From assembly GCA_030817875.1 (NCBI GenBank), contig JAUSZU010000001.1, positions 496,001 to 560,000 on the forward strand: a DNA stretch of 64,000 bases. The letters run 5' to 3'. The notes beneath the pieces were generated by a model, which saw only the letters and a program-made list of their open reading frames with translations, made no database searches and was not told the origin of the DNA. A program made the position numbers and the translations under genes. Position 1 is the first letter of the stretch. The number at the start of each line of letters is the position of its first letter. Shown in pieces: positions 25,575 through 33,103 of the stretch. This DNA is from Flavobacterium sp. W4I14 (GTDB taxonomy: Bacteria; Bacteroidota; Bacteroidia; Sphingobacteriales; Sphingobacteriaceae).

Positions 25575-26345
25575 ATGAATTCTTTTGAAACATTTAAACA
25601 TCTGCACAAAAATACCGCCCCACTTTTGATTGGGAATGTATGGGATGTAAAAAGTGCAGAAATCTTTCAAACCAATGGTTTTAGGGCCATCGGCATTTCC
25701 AGTCAGGCCATTTCGAATGCCTTGGGTTACCCAGATGGAGAAAATCTGCCCTTTGATGAGTTGCTCCGTATAGCAAAGCGCATTACCGATGTGGTTGATA
25801 TTCCACTTACCGTTGATATGGAGGCTGGGTATAGCCGCAACCTACAAGGCATTTTGGAAAATGTAGAAGAACTGCACGATTGTGGCGCAGTGGGAATTAA
25901 CCTCGAAGATACGTTACCGGGCGAAAAGAGAAGTTTGGTGCCAGCAGCTTCATTTGCCGAAACAGTGGCTACGGTGGCAGGGCACATCAAGAGAAAGAAA
26001 CTGAATATCTTTCTGAATATAAGGACGGATGCTTTTCTTCTGGGATTGCCAAACGCTTTAGCGGAAACCAAAAAACGCATTAAATTTTATCAGGAAGCTG
26101 GAGCAGATGGGATTTTTGTGCCTTGCATTACCGATAGTGGTGATATTGCTGCTGTAGTTCAGTCTACTTCACTTCCCATCAATGTAATGTGCATGCCCGA
26201 TCTTCCAGGATTTAAAGCATTGGAATCGCTTGGGGTTAAGCGTATTAGCATGGGTGGATTCTTCTTCAATAAAATATATGATCATGCAGGCCTGCTCGCT
26301 AGAAAAATATGGGCAGAACAAGAATTTTCGGCCATTTTTTATTAA
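25575..26345 (+). CDS. Isocitrate lyase/PEP mutase family protein
   Basis: 256 aa, matching the short phosphonomutase branch. It has the (beta/alpha)8-type landmarks LLIGNVWDVKSAEIF, ISSQAISNALGYPDG, the metal-binding VDMEAGYS and INLEDT, and the strand RTDAFLLG. The isocitrate lyase KKCGH loop is absent, so it is not an isocitrate lyase. Family members cleave or rearrange C-C or C-P bonds (oxaloacetate, methylisocitrate, phosphonopyruvate). Substrate not assignable. Follows the AraC gene and precedes a SnoaL-like gene 29 bp away. Confidence 0.88.
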   Translation: MNSFETFKHLHKNTAPLLIGNVWDVKSAEIFQTNGFRAIGISSQAISNALGYPDGENLPFDELLRIAKRITDVVDIPLTVDMEAGYSRNLQGILENVEELHDCGAVGINLEDTLPGEKRSLVPAASFAETVATVAGHIKRKKLNIFLNIRTDAFLLGLPNALAETKKRIKFYQEAGADGIFVPCITDSGDIAAVVQSTSLPINVMCMPDLPGFKALESLGVKRISMGGFFFNKIYDHAGLLARKIWAEQEFSAIFY

Positions 26346-26374
26346 AACATAGTTAAACATTTAAAATTAAAGAC

Positions 26375-26755
26375 ATGAATTTACCAAAAAGAGCAGAAGA
26401 TGCTCACTCAACACTAGCTGCTGCATTTAACACAGGAGACGTAGCAACTGTACTCAATATGTACGATTCATCTGGCATTATTGTTCCCGAACCTGGGAAA
26501 CCTGTATCGGGCAAAGCACAATTTGAAGAAGCCATTAAAGCCATTCTTGCCATTAAGGGCACAATGGAAATTAAAACGGTGTACTGTATGCAAGCGGGAA
26601 ATCTCGCTATAGGAAGGTCGGAATGGAAGATCACAGATGGCGAAGAAGTGAAGGTTAGCGCAAAAGGCATCGAATTAATGAAGCAAAGCGAAGACGGTAC
26701 CTGGAAAATTGTTATCGATCATGCTTTTGGGGCGGAAGTAGACCTGATCGCTTAG
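26375..26755 (+). CDS. SnoaL-like/DUF4440 NTF2-fold protein
   Basis: 126 aa of the NTF2 fold: an N-terminal helix (AEDAHSTLAAAFNTGDVATVLNMYDSSGIIVPEPGKPVSGKAQFEEAIKAIL), then curved strands ending in GIELMKQSEDGTWKIVIDHAFG. Such proteins are ketosteroid-isomerase-like small-molecule binders or enzymes; the reaction cannot be told. It lies 29 bp downstream of the PEP-mutase-like gene, so the pair is probably one operon. Weaker matches of this fold also serve as association domains. Confidence 0.85.
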   Translation: MNLPKRAEDAHSTLAAAFNTGDVATVLNMYDSSGIIVPEPGKPVSGKAQFEEAIKAILAIKGTMEIKTVYCMQAGNLAIGRSEWKITDGEEVKVSAKGIELMKQSEDGTWKIVIDHAFGAEVDLIA

Positions 26756-26775
26756 GCCATAAATAACGCAAAGAA

Positions 26776-26896
26776 TCGTCATTTCGAGCGGAGTGCAATG
26801 CAGACGGGAACCCTAAGGCTCAGTGAAGCTAAATCTGTTTGAATAGGCCTCTCCCCAGATTTAATATCGGGGCTGCGCCACAGCCGAAATGACGAT
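26776..26896. repeat. Large CGTCATTTCG...CGAAATGACG palindrome
   Basis: A 120-bp imperfect palindrome with outer arms CGTCATTTCGAGC / CGAAATGACG. Inner parts share AGCTAAATCTG and GGCCTCTCC with the repeat at 17022-17128. It fills the gap after the SnoaL-like gene; the remainder up to 27053 shows a CATCCTGAACTTGTTTCAG tract, also seen at 31609. Confidence 0.75.
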
Positions 26897-27053
26897 CCTA
26901 AGCGTTTATTTCCGTCCATTCGTCATCCTGAACTTGTTTCAGTACCTTTCCAATATTATGCAGCCTCCAAGCTTCTTCACCATTTTTTTTATGTTTTTGA
27001 TGCTGTTGGATAGATTACCCTCGGATTGTTCTCCTGATAAGGATCCTTTATAA

Positions 27054-27806
27054 TTAAACGGTTACCGGAAATACTGATATCCCTTTTGATTCGAATTTGG
27101 TTATTTCAGACCCATTATAGTCTGTAACCAAAATGTCTACCAGCGATAAATCATCAAACTTTAAATACGATGTTTTTCCTATTTTGCTGGTGTCGCAAAG
27201 TAGGTAAGTCTGATCACTTTGCGATGCCATAGCTAAAGTATTTGAAGCTTCGTGTTCACTACCAGCATATAATCCATCGCAGGTAATCCCATCTGCACCC
27301 AGAAAGGCTTTCGAAGCATGATATCTGGCAATATGTTCAGTAGCAATTGTTCCGTGAACAGCCTGCCTGATTGGATCAACTTCACCACCAATCAGGTTAA
27401 TGCTTACGGCACTATTTTGTAACGCATTAACTACAGGCAGGGAGTTGGTAATTACCTTTATTTTTTTGTTTTTGATGAATTGGCATAACCTAAAGGCCGT
27501 ACTTCCGCAGTCAATAAATATGATATCACCATCAACTATATCTTCTGCAGCCCTTTTACAAATCGCATCTTTTGCTTTAAAATTAACAGCAGCCTTATTG
27601 GCAAATGATACCGGTTTTATCAATTGACTTACTTTCATGGCCCCTCCGTGCGTCCGGTAAAGCAGTCCGCTAGTTGCCATATTTGTAAGGTCTCTTCTTA
27701 CAGTAACTTCAGAAACGCCTATTTCTGCTGCCAATTGTCTGATCTCAACTTCGCCAAGCTCTTCTAAAAGTTCCAAGATTTTATGTACTCTTTTTTGAAA
27801 TGTCAT
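27054..27806 (-). CDS. DeoR family transcriptional regulator
   Basis: 250 aa from the ATG at 27806. Upstream in-frame codons exist, but MTFQKRVHKILELLEELGEVEI is the usual family start. The winged HTH is EIRQLAAEIGVSEVTVRRDLTNM, followed by the linker LLYRTHGGA. The C-terminal sugar-phosphate-sensing domain has DIIFIDCGSTAF and VITNSLPVVNAL, both typical. DeoR proteins repress carbohydrate genes and are released by a phosphosugar. It is divergent from nudK (gap 55 bp), and the gap holds two identical 15-bp repeats, the likely operator. Confidence 0.92.
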   Translation of the reverse strand: MTFQKRVHKILELLEELGEVEIRQLAAEIGVSEVTVRRDLTNMATSGLLYRTHGGAMKVSQLIKPVSFANKAAVNFKAKDAICKRAAEDIVDGDIIFIDCGSTAFRLCQFIKNKKIKVITNSLPVVNALQNSAVSINLIGGEVDPIRQAVHGTIATEHIARYHASKAFLGADGITCDGLYAGSEHEASNTLAMASQSDQTYLLCDTSKIGKTSYLKFDDLSLVDILVTDYNGSEITKFESKGISVFPVTV

Positions 27807-27824
27807 ATATAATGAGTTAATTCG

Positions 27825-27859
27825 ATCAAAAATAATCATAATCAATCAAAAATAATCAT
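27825..27859. promoter_or_regulatory. Tandem operator-like 15-bp repeat, DeoR/nudK
   Basis: ATCAAAAATAATCAT occurs at 27825-27839 and again, unchanged, at 27845-27859. The period is exactly 20 bp, close to two helical turns. The second copy ends two bases before the nudK ATG. Direct tandem sites are typical of DeoR-family operators, so this is the likely binding site. Confidence 0.6.
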
Positions 27860-27861
27860 TT

Positions 27862-28440
27862 ATGAAAAATATTGATATCCTTAACACGCAAATACTTTCA
27901 GATAATTGGTATACCTTAAAAAAAGTGCGTTTCGAAATGACAAAGGCTGATGGTTCAAAATCTATTTTGGAACGCGAAGCTTACGATAGGGGGAACGGCG
28001 CAACAATTTTGCTGTATAATAAAGAATATAAAACAGTTGTGCTTACCCGTCAATTTAGAATCCCGACGTTTATTAATGGAAATGACACGGGTTACCTGAT
28101 TGAATGTTGTGCCGGACTGTTGGATAAAGATAATGCAGAAGATTGTATCAGAAGGGAGACCGAAGAAGAAACCGGATTTAGGATTGATCATGTAGAAAAA
28201 GTTTTCGAAGCCTATATGTCTCCGGGTTCGGTTACCGAGCTGTTATACTTCTTCGTTGCTGCATATTCAAATGAAATGAAATTGCATAATGGCGGCGGAC
28301 TGAAAGAGGAAAACGAATATATCGAGGTATTGGAATTGCCATTTGAAAAAGCCCTGGAGATGGTAAAAAGTGGTGAAATAAAAGATGGGAAAACGATTAT
28401 GCTCCTTCAATATGCCTTGCTAAATGGCCTGATGTTGTAA
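27862..28440 (+). CDS. nudK: GDP-mannose pyrophosphatase NudK
   Basis: 192 aa. It follows E. coli NudK along its length: ILSDNWYTLKKVRFE, YDRGNGATILLYN, VVLTRQFRIPTFINGN, ECCAGLLDKDN, SPGSVTELLYFFVA and VLELPFEKALEM. The Nudix box is in GLLDKDNAEDCIRRETEEETGF (G-x5-E-x7-REUxEExGU; the first Glu position reads Asn/Ala-Glu, the core RETEEETG is intact). It hydrolyses GDP-mannose to mannose-1-phosphate and GMP. Divergent from a DeoR regulator; the link suggests control by a mannose-type phosphosugar, which is inference. Confidence 0.93.
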   Translation: MKNIDILNTQILSDNWYTLKKVRFEMTKADGSKSILEREAYDRGNGATILLYNKEYKTVVLTRQFRIPTFINGNDTGYLIECCAGLLDKDNAEDCIRRETEEETGFRIDHVEKVFEAYMSPGSVTELLYFFVAAYSNEMKLHNGGGLKEENEYIEVLELPFEKALEMVKSGEIKDGKTIMLLQYALLNGLML

Positions 28441-28483
28441 CAGCATTGTTTGAATTTTGCAATGATTTATTTGATTTGTGTAA

Positions 28484-28513
28484 TTGTTCTTAGCAAACCG
28501 CTGTATACCTTTG
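28484..28513 (+). promoter_or_regulatory. Promoter of the alcohol dehydrogenase gene
   Basis: TTG (28484-28486) and TACCTTTG (28506-28513) match the Bacteroidota -33 TTG and -7 TAnnTTTG elements with a 19-bp spacer. The ATG is at 28540. Confidence 0.6.
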
Positions 28514-28539
28514 GTAAGGTAAAATTAATTTGAATTTTT

Positions 28540-29583
28540 ATGATAGCAACAAAAGGATATGCGGCACAAAACGCCGAGACAGATCTTGCACCCTGGAATT
28601 TTGAGCGCCGGGAAGTAGGGCCTCATGATGTTCAGTTCGAGATACTTTTCTGTGGGGTTTGCCACTCAGATCTGCACCAGATAAAAAACGATTGGTTTCC
28701 GGGGATATTCCCAATGGTTCCTGGCCATGAAATTGTGGGCAGGGTAACAAAGGTTGGAGATCATGTTAAAAAATTTAAAGTTGGTGATCTTGCCGGTACT
28801 GGTTGTATGGTAGATTCTTGCCAGGTTTGTGAAAACTGTAAGCAAGATTTAGAACAATATTGTTTGGAAGGAAATACGCAAACATACAATGGTTTGGAAA
28901 GAGATGGTAAAACACCAACTTATGGTGGATATTCTGATACAATTGTAGTAAGAGAAGAATTTGTACTTCATGTGTCGGATAAATTAAATCTTGCTGCTGT
29001 AGCACCGCTTTTATGTGCAGGTATTACCACTTATTCTCCCCTGAAACACTGGAAAGTAGGAAAAGGCCATAAACTGGCTGTACTTGGTTTAGGTGGTTTA
29101 GGCCATATGGCTGTGAAATTCGGGGTAGCTTTTGGTGCCGAAGTAACGGTATTGAGTACTTCGCCAAAGAAAGAAGAGGATGCCAAAAAACTTGGTGCTC
29201 ACCACTTTGTGGTAACTACCGACCCTGCACAGGTTAAAGCTGCCAGAGGTACGTTCGATTTTATTTTAGATACAGTATCTGCTGAGCACGATTTTAACAT
29301 GTATCTGTCTTTATTGAGAACAAATGGCATATACATTTGCGTAGGTGTTCCACCTAAACCGGCAGAAATTGCTGCTTTTAGTTTGCTTGGCGGTAGAAAA
29401 AGTCTTGCCGGATCAGGTATTGGAGGTATTGCCGAAACTCAGGAAATGTTAGATTTCTGTGCAGAGAACAATATCGTATCAGACATCGAAATGATTGATA
29501 TGAAAGATATCCACCAGGCTTACGAACGCATGGAAAAAGGCGATGTACGTTACCGCTTTGTGATTGATATGGCTACGCTGTAG
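28540..29583 (+). CDS. Zinc-dependent NAD(P) alcohol dehydrogenase (YahK/cinnamyl type)
   Basis: 347 aa medium-chain dehydrogenase. Catalytic zinc ligands: Cys41 (CGVCHSD), His63-Glu64 (GHE) and Cys159 (LLCAGIT). Structural zinc lobe: Cys94, 97, 100 and 108. The Rossmann loop is GLGGLGHMA (about 183-191). The pattern follows E. coli YahK and bacterial cinnamyl-alcohol-type enzymes, which use NADPH to reduce a wide range of aldehydes in the cytosol. It has its own promoter and a terminator behind it, so it is monocistronic. Confidence 0.94.
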   Translation: MIATKGYAAQNAETDLAPWNFERREVGPHDVQFEILFCGVCHSDLHQIKNDWFPGIFPMVPGHEIVGRVTKVGDHVKKFKVGDLAGTGCMVDSCQVCENCKQDLEQYCLEGNTQTYNGLERDGKTPTYGGYSDTIVVREEFVLHVSDKLNLAAVAPLLCAGITTYSPLKHWKVGKGHKLAVLGLGGLGHMAVKFGVAFGAEVTVLSTSPKKEEDAKKLGAHHFVVTTDPAQVKAARGTFDFILDTVSAEHDFNMYLSLLRTNGIYICVGVPPKPAEIAAFSLLGGRKSLAGSGIGGIAETQEMLDFCAENNIVSDIEMIDMKDIHQAYERMEKGDVRYRFVIDMATL

Positions 29584-29610
29584 ATCTAAATATCAGATAA
29601 ATTAACAATG

Positions 29611-29644
29611 AGGGGTTTGGGGCTGAAAAGGTTTCTAAACCCCT
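29611..29644. terminator. Hairpin between convergent genes
   Basis: AGGGGTTT pairs with AAACCCCT; short T-rich run after it. Between the dehydrogenase and the coiled-coil protein gene. Confidence 0.6.
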
Positions 29645-29670
29645 ATTTGTTTATCAGACAGATCAATTTC

Positions 29671-30537
29671 TTAAGCTGTATAATTTTGTTTTACAAATTC
29701 CGATATGGAAATGTTGTGATCAGATTCTACTTTGGAAATCCGTCTTTTATTGTCCAGGAGCAGATTTTGGAGCGTATCTAGCGAATCTTTAAGGTAAGAG
29801 ATGGATAACATCCGTGAAATCATGCTTCTGATCTTTTCGGCCAGGAACAATTCGACAAGGATCAGCGTGATTAAAAAGATGTAATGCGTAAAGATCAGGT
29901 TATTGGTATTTTTGTTTAAGGCGGGCAACCCTAATGATACCAGGCATATATCTATTATTAAAGGAATGCCGATAATGGCAATAACCGAGATTGCACTTGC
30001 TTTTAGCGTAATGCTTTTTTCTGCTTGTTTTATCTGTTCATTAAAAGCAGAAAATTTATTGTTCAGTGGTGTATTTCTATTGCTTTGTTGTTGTTCTAGC
30101 TTCTGAAGGTCTTTTCCATGCGCTATATCTATTATTCTAACCTGCTCTACGATGTATGATTCGGCATTGTTAAGCTTTTCCTGATCTTCTACGATAGATT
30201 CTTGTTCAGCTATAATTTTATCCATTACCATCAAATCGTCGGGGATACCATGACGAAGCTTTTGTTCTGCGGCAATAATACGGTTATCTAATTGTTTAAA
30301 CTGCCTTTTAAGCTCTGCAATTTCTTTATTGTAATGCTCTTTTTTTGAAGTGTAACTATTTTCCAGACTTTGCAGCTCAGATGCGTACTCGAAATTGGCC
30401 AATAACTGTTCATTGCCGGCAAAACGCTGATAAAGCCCGGTTAATGTGATAAAGAGTGCTCCTGTTGATTTTTCTGGGTTAGAAAGATCGTTTCGGTATG
30501 CTTCCAGATCTGTTTCGGATAATGAAGGTATGGGCAT
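29671..30537 (-). CDS. Coiled-coil membrane protein, uncharacterised
   Basis: 288 aa, not recognised. Residues ~50-175 are charged and heptad-like (SKKEHYNKEIAELKRQFKQLDNRIIAAEQKL and following), predicting a long coiled coil. Two membrane segments follow at about 185-208 (AISVIAIIGIPLIIDICLVSL) and 220-242 (FTHYIFLITLILVELFLA). A C-terminal ~45-residue helical tail follows. Long cytosolic coiled coil plus two helices suggests a scaffold or structural role. No signal peptide. The closest neighbours give no functional clue. Confidence 0.7.
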   Translation of the reverse strand: MPIPSLSETDLEAYRNDLSNPEKSTGALFITLTGLYQRFAGNEQLLANFEYASELQSLENSYTSKKEHYNKEIAELKRQFKQLDNRIIAAEQKLRHGIPDDLMVMDKIIAEQESIVEDQEKLNNAESYIVEQVRIIDIAHGKDLQKLEQQQSNRNTPLNNKFSAFNEQIKQAEKSITLKASAISVIAIIGIPLIIDICLVSLGLPALNKNTNNLIFTHYIFLITLILVELFLAEKIRSMISRMLSISYLKDSLDTLQNLLLDNKRRISKVESDHNISISEFVKQNYTA

Positions 30538-30727
30538 GGCAGATTAAAAGGTTAAAATTATAAAAAATATTCATCGTTGAAGGAATTATTCGCCATTGTT
30601 TTCTAGCTGAATGCTCCAATACAGGTAACTAACCATTTTTTTTACATTCTAGTGTGTATGATTTTTAGTTATACAGGTTCATCATTGATTAAATATTATT
30701 TTTTTTTCACTCTTTAATAAATTATTC
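30538..30727. other. Gene-free stretch, divergent promoter region
   Basis: AT-rich DNA between the coiled-coil protein start and a candidate small RNA. Apart from a poly-T tract near 30700, which may belong to the RNA's promoter, I see no element. Confidence 0.4.
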
Positions 30728-30735
30728 TATATTTG
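30728..30735 (+). promoter_or_regulatory. -7 box of the candidate small RNA
   Basis: TATATTTG is a full match to TAnnTTTG, with TTTTC about 20 bp upstream as a weak -33. Predicted transcription start is near 30741. Confidence 0.5.
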
Positions 30736-30739
30736 TAGC

Positions 30740-30829
30740 AAGCAAGGGGTGAGAGCCTTGCATCAATCTTTGATTGAGAGCGTTAATTTAGATAAGGTTA
30801 CAACATTAATTGTTGTAACCTTTTTTTAT
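30740..30829 (+). ncRNA. Candidate small structured RNA (~90 nt)
   Basis: Begins about 6 nt after a perfect -7 box. Hairpin 1 is GCAAGG-ggtgagag-CCTTGC (30741-30760); hairpin 2 is TCAATC-ttt-GATTGA (about 30763-30777). An unpaired GAGCGTTAATTTAGAT segment follows, then a strong terminator (30794-30829). No start codon with a reasonable frame lies inside. The features fit an independent sRNA rather than a leader, since the terminator ends it 147 nt before the next ATG. It does not match SRP RNA, tmRNA, 6S or a TPP riboswitch as I know them. Confidence 0.55.
30794..30829 (+). terminator. Strong terminator of the candidate RNA
   Basis: AAGGTTACAAC pairs perfectly with GTTGTAACCTT across a 7-nt loop (ATTAATT), followed by TTTTTT. 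Confidence 0.9.
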
Positions 30830-30975
30830 ATCCTATAAATAACTCAACAATTTTTCTACTTTTAGGGCATTGCAAAATATATAGGTTTCGCAGAAAGAAC
30901 TCTTTAAATGTAATCGGGAAAGGAGCGGGGTGCTATAAAAAAGCATCATTCTCTATTTAAGTTTGTTAAAAATAT

Positions 30976-31587
30976 ATGCCAAGAAATTATAGAATTTATA
31001 TCAACGATAACACTTTGTATATCTCAGATTTTTTGCCAGAGCAAAAAGAAAAAATTCAACAACTGGAATTTCAGGATTTTAATCTGCAAACATTCTACAA
31101 AAAACTAAAAAATGGTTCTAAAAAGAGCTATATTTTCTTGACAAAAAATCCTCAGGAGACCTTCAAAAAGTTAAAGAAAGATTGCACCATTATTAAAGCC
31201 GCCGGTGGTTTGGTAGAGAGCGCAAATGGCAATTTTCTGTTTATTTTTAGAAATAAAAAATGGGATCTGCCTAAAGGGAAGCTAGAGGAGGGTGAAAAAA
31301 TGAAGGAAACTGCTGTTCGTGAGGTAGAAGAGGAGTGCGGAATCAAGGTTTTTAAACGCGAAGAAAAACTTTGTAAAACCTATCACGTTTACCCAATTGG
31401 TACAAAAATGGTGATCAAGAAAACCAATTGGTACAAAATGAAGGTTAAAGGCGAACCAAAATTGGTACCCCAAAAGGAAGAAGGCATTGATGAAGCGGTT
31501 TGGCTGGATAAAAACCACATTTCGCCAGTAGTTAAAAATACTTTTCCATCAATTATGGATGTGCTGAGGGCCGGAGGGATACTATAA
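30976..31587 (+). CDS. NUDIX hydrolase
   Basis: 203 aa. An N-terminal ~70-residue domain of its own (MPRNYRIYINDNTLYISDF) precedes the Nudix fold. The Nudix box is GKLEEGEKMKETAVREVEEECGI at about 102-124 and is intact (Gly, Glu, REVEEECG). The lead-in KKWDLPKGK is the family's usual entry. It hydrolyses a nucleoside diphosphate linked to another moiety; this N-terminal extension is common in Bacteroidota homologues but tells nothing of the substrate. It lies downstream of the small RNA but beyond its terminator. Confidence 0.9.
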   Translation: MPRNYRIYINDNTLYISDFLPEQKEKIQQLEFQDFNLQTFYKKLKNGSKKSYIFLTKNPQETFKKLKKDCTIIKAAGGLVESANGNFLFIFRNKKWDLPKGKLEEGEKMKETAVREVEEECGIKVFKREEKLCKTYHVYPIGTKMVIKKTNWYKMKVKGEPKLVPQKEEGIDEAVWLDKNHISPVVKNTFPSIMDVLRAGGIL

Positions 31588-31643
31588 GTGTTCTGTCCCA
31601 GAGATCGTCCTGCTGAACTTGTTTCAGCATCTCTTGTTTAGCT

Positions 31644-31733
31644 GTGGTGCCAGATATTTCTATCTGACACGGATCGGAACATTATAGATGGAGTTGCTAC
31701 CTTTAAAAGTCAGATGGTAACATCTGACTGCAC
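31644..31733 (+). repeat. Two-hairpin GTCAGATA-type repeat, copy 1
   Basis: Begins GTGGTGCCAGATA and ends CATCTGACTGCAC. Hairpin A: CAGATAtttcTATCTG. Hairpin B: CAGTCAGATG-type arms around GTAA. Near-identical to 31795-31889, and to 59442-59538 in the opposite orientation. Confidence 0.75.
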
Positions 31734-31747
31734 CATTAAGATATTTT

Positions 31748-31794
31748 TACCACAGATAAAAAGGATGCACACAGATTTGATGTTTGTTTATCTT
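31748..31794 (+). repeat. CCACAGAT-type repeat, degraded copy
   Basis: ACCACAGATAAAAAGGATGC followed by ACACAGAT matches the left arm of the copies at 5086 and 5747; the right arm is decayed. It lies between two copies of the two-hairpin element. Confidence 0.6.
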
Positions 31795-31889
31795 GTGGTG
31801 TCAGATATTTCTATCTGACACGGATCGGAACAATTATAGATTGGAATTTTAATATACTTTAACAGTCAGATGGTAACATCTTACTGCAC
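31795..31889 (+). repeat. Two-hairpin GTCAGATA-type repeat, copy 2
   Basis: GTGGTGTCAGATATTTCTAT ... CAGTCAGATGGTAACATC, same orientation and spacing as copy 1. It ends 13 bp before the stop of the membrane protein gene. Confidence 0.75.
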
Positions 31890-31902
31890 ATATTCGGTCC
31901 AT

Positions 31903-32508
31903 TTACTCATAATCCAACTCATCAACTACTTTTTTCACCTGCTTTAAATACTTTCCATAGTAATACCAAGCCCATAATTCGGTAATTACGCCTATAATCA
32001 GAATGGTAATAAAACAGTTTAATAAAATGTAAACCGACGAAAGATTAGCTAAAATTTTATTGAAAATGGAAGCCTTTTCTATAAACAAATAAACTGTAAT
32101 GAACGCGACACCGATAAAGGCAACTATATAGGTGAGGGCTTTATATAGTTCGATATTCAGTTTCATTTCGTAGAAAAACCAAAGGATGTTTTTGCGTGTA
32201 TCCAAACTCATGTCATATGAGTTTTTATAGAACAGATAAAACTTAAAAAAGTAATAGGCGGTAAAACCGCAGGTGATGGCATAAAACATTAAAAACACTT
32301 GATTCATTGCCGATGAAAATCCAAAAAAGTAAGGGATAAAGGCCATGAGCACCAAAAAGAAGATCTGGTAAAAAAACTCGTGTTTCATTTTTCCTCTTAT
32401 TTTATCAATTGGGGTATGTGCCTGTTTTATTTTAAGCATATTGGTAGAAATGTTGTTCCCTTCCGGAGTTTCAGCACTCCATTCATTTTTTATATCGTCA
32501 AAATTCAT
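31903..32508 (-). CDS. Membrane protein paired with ECF sigma factor
   Basis: 201 aa with a soluble N-terminus (~1-45, MNFDDIKNEWSAE) and about four transmembrane segments (roughly 48-67, 70-92, 122-143, 155-178). Its start overlaps the sigma factor gene by 11 bp, so translation is coupled. In many Bacteroidota such a membrane protein follows an ECF sigma factor and is presumed to hold it at the membrane. No zinc-finger anti-sigma motif is visible, so anti-sigma activity is inferred from position only. Confidence 0.75.
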   Translation of the reverse strand: MNFDDIKNEWSAETPEGNNISTNMLKIKQAHTPIDKIRGKMKHEFFYQIFFLVLMAFIPYFFGFSSAMNQVFLMFYAITCGFTAYYFFKFYLFYKNSYDMSLDTRKNILWFFYEMKLNIELYKALTYIVAFIGVAFITVYLFIEKASIFNKILANLSSVYILLNCFITILIIGVITELWAWYYYGKYLKQVKKVVDELDYE

Positions 32509-33001
32509 AACCGTTTTTCTTTATAATGAATTGTAATTTTTCTTTAGTTCTGTTCAGTTTAACCCTTGCATTTACCTCGCTAATGCCCAGGTTTTCGGCA
32601 ATTTCGCGATGGGATTGGTTTTCGAGAAAGAGAAATATCAATGCTTTTTCTATAACATTCAGCTCTTGCACTGCAGTATACAAATAGGTCAGTTTCTCTT
32701 CTTTTCCTTCGCTCTCGTTTACATCTATTACATCAATATTTTCGTCTAAAGGCGTTTTATCTACTTTTCTATTGTCCTTTTTGAAATAAATTAGTGCAGT
32801 ATTTAAGGAAACACGATACATCCATGTAGTAAATTTGGAGTTGCCCTTAAAAGTTGGGTAAGCTTTCCAAAGCTGTAGTACGATTTCCTGAAACAGATCG
32901 CGCTGTTCTTCAGCACCGTTCATATACATTTTAGAAATCTTATGTATAATCGCTTTGTGCTGATTGATCAGGGTGATAAATATGTTTTCTGTTTCTTTCA
33001 T
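32498..33001 (-). CDS. ECF-type RNA polymerase sigma factor
   Basis: 167 aa. Region 2 is at about 10-75 (RDLFQEIVLQLWKAYPTFKGNSKFTTWMYRVSLNTALIYFKK). Region 4 is at ~110-160 (VIEKALIFLFLENQSHREIAENLGISEVNARVKLNRTKEKL), with the recognition helix in SHREIAENLGISE. It directs polymerase to a small regulon. It overlaps the downstream membrane protein gene, which may regulate it. No autoregulated promoter was identified upstream, where repeats occupy the gap. Confidence 0.93.
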   Translation of the reverse strand: MKETENIFITLINQHKAIIHKISKMYMNGAEEQRDLFQEIVLQLWKAYPTFKGNSKFTTWMYRVSLNTALIYFKKDNRKVDKTPLDENIDVIDVNESEGKEEKLTYLYTAVQELNVIEKALIFLFLENQSHREIAENLGISEVNARVKLNRTKEKLQFIIKKNGYEF

Positions 33002-33061
33002 TTAATATTATAACCCATTGGTAACCGATTCTTTAAAACGTTACATTTTAATTAAATAATT

Positions 33062-33103
33062 TAACCACAGATAAAGAGGATGAACACAGATGAAATTCTG
33101 GTA
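33062..33103 (+). repeat. CCACAGAT-type repeat, degraded copy
   Basis: ACCACAGATAAAGAGGATGA followed by ACACAGAT; right arm missing. Immediately followed by a REP-like element. Confidence 0.55.

Noticed and set aside
25575..26345. Isocitrate lyase of the glyoxylate cycle
   Set aside because: Too short (256 aa) and lacks the KKCGH active-site loop; belongs to the small PEP-mutase branch.
30741..30780. GGGGTGAGAG as part of a TPP riboswitch
   Set aside because: The other conserved TPP segments (CTGAGA, ACCC..TGAACCTGATC, GGGTAATGCC) are missing and no thiamine gene follows.
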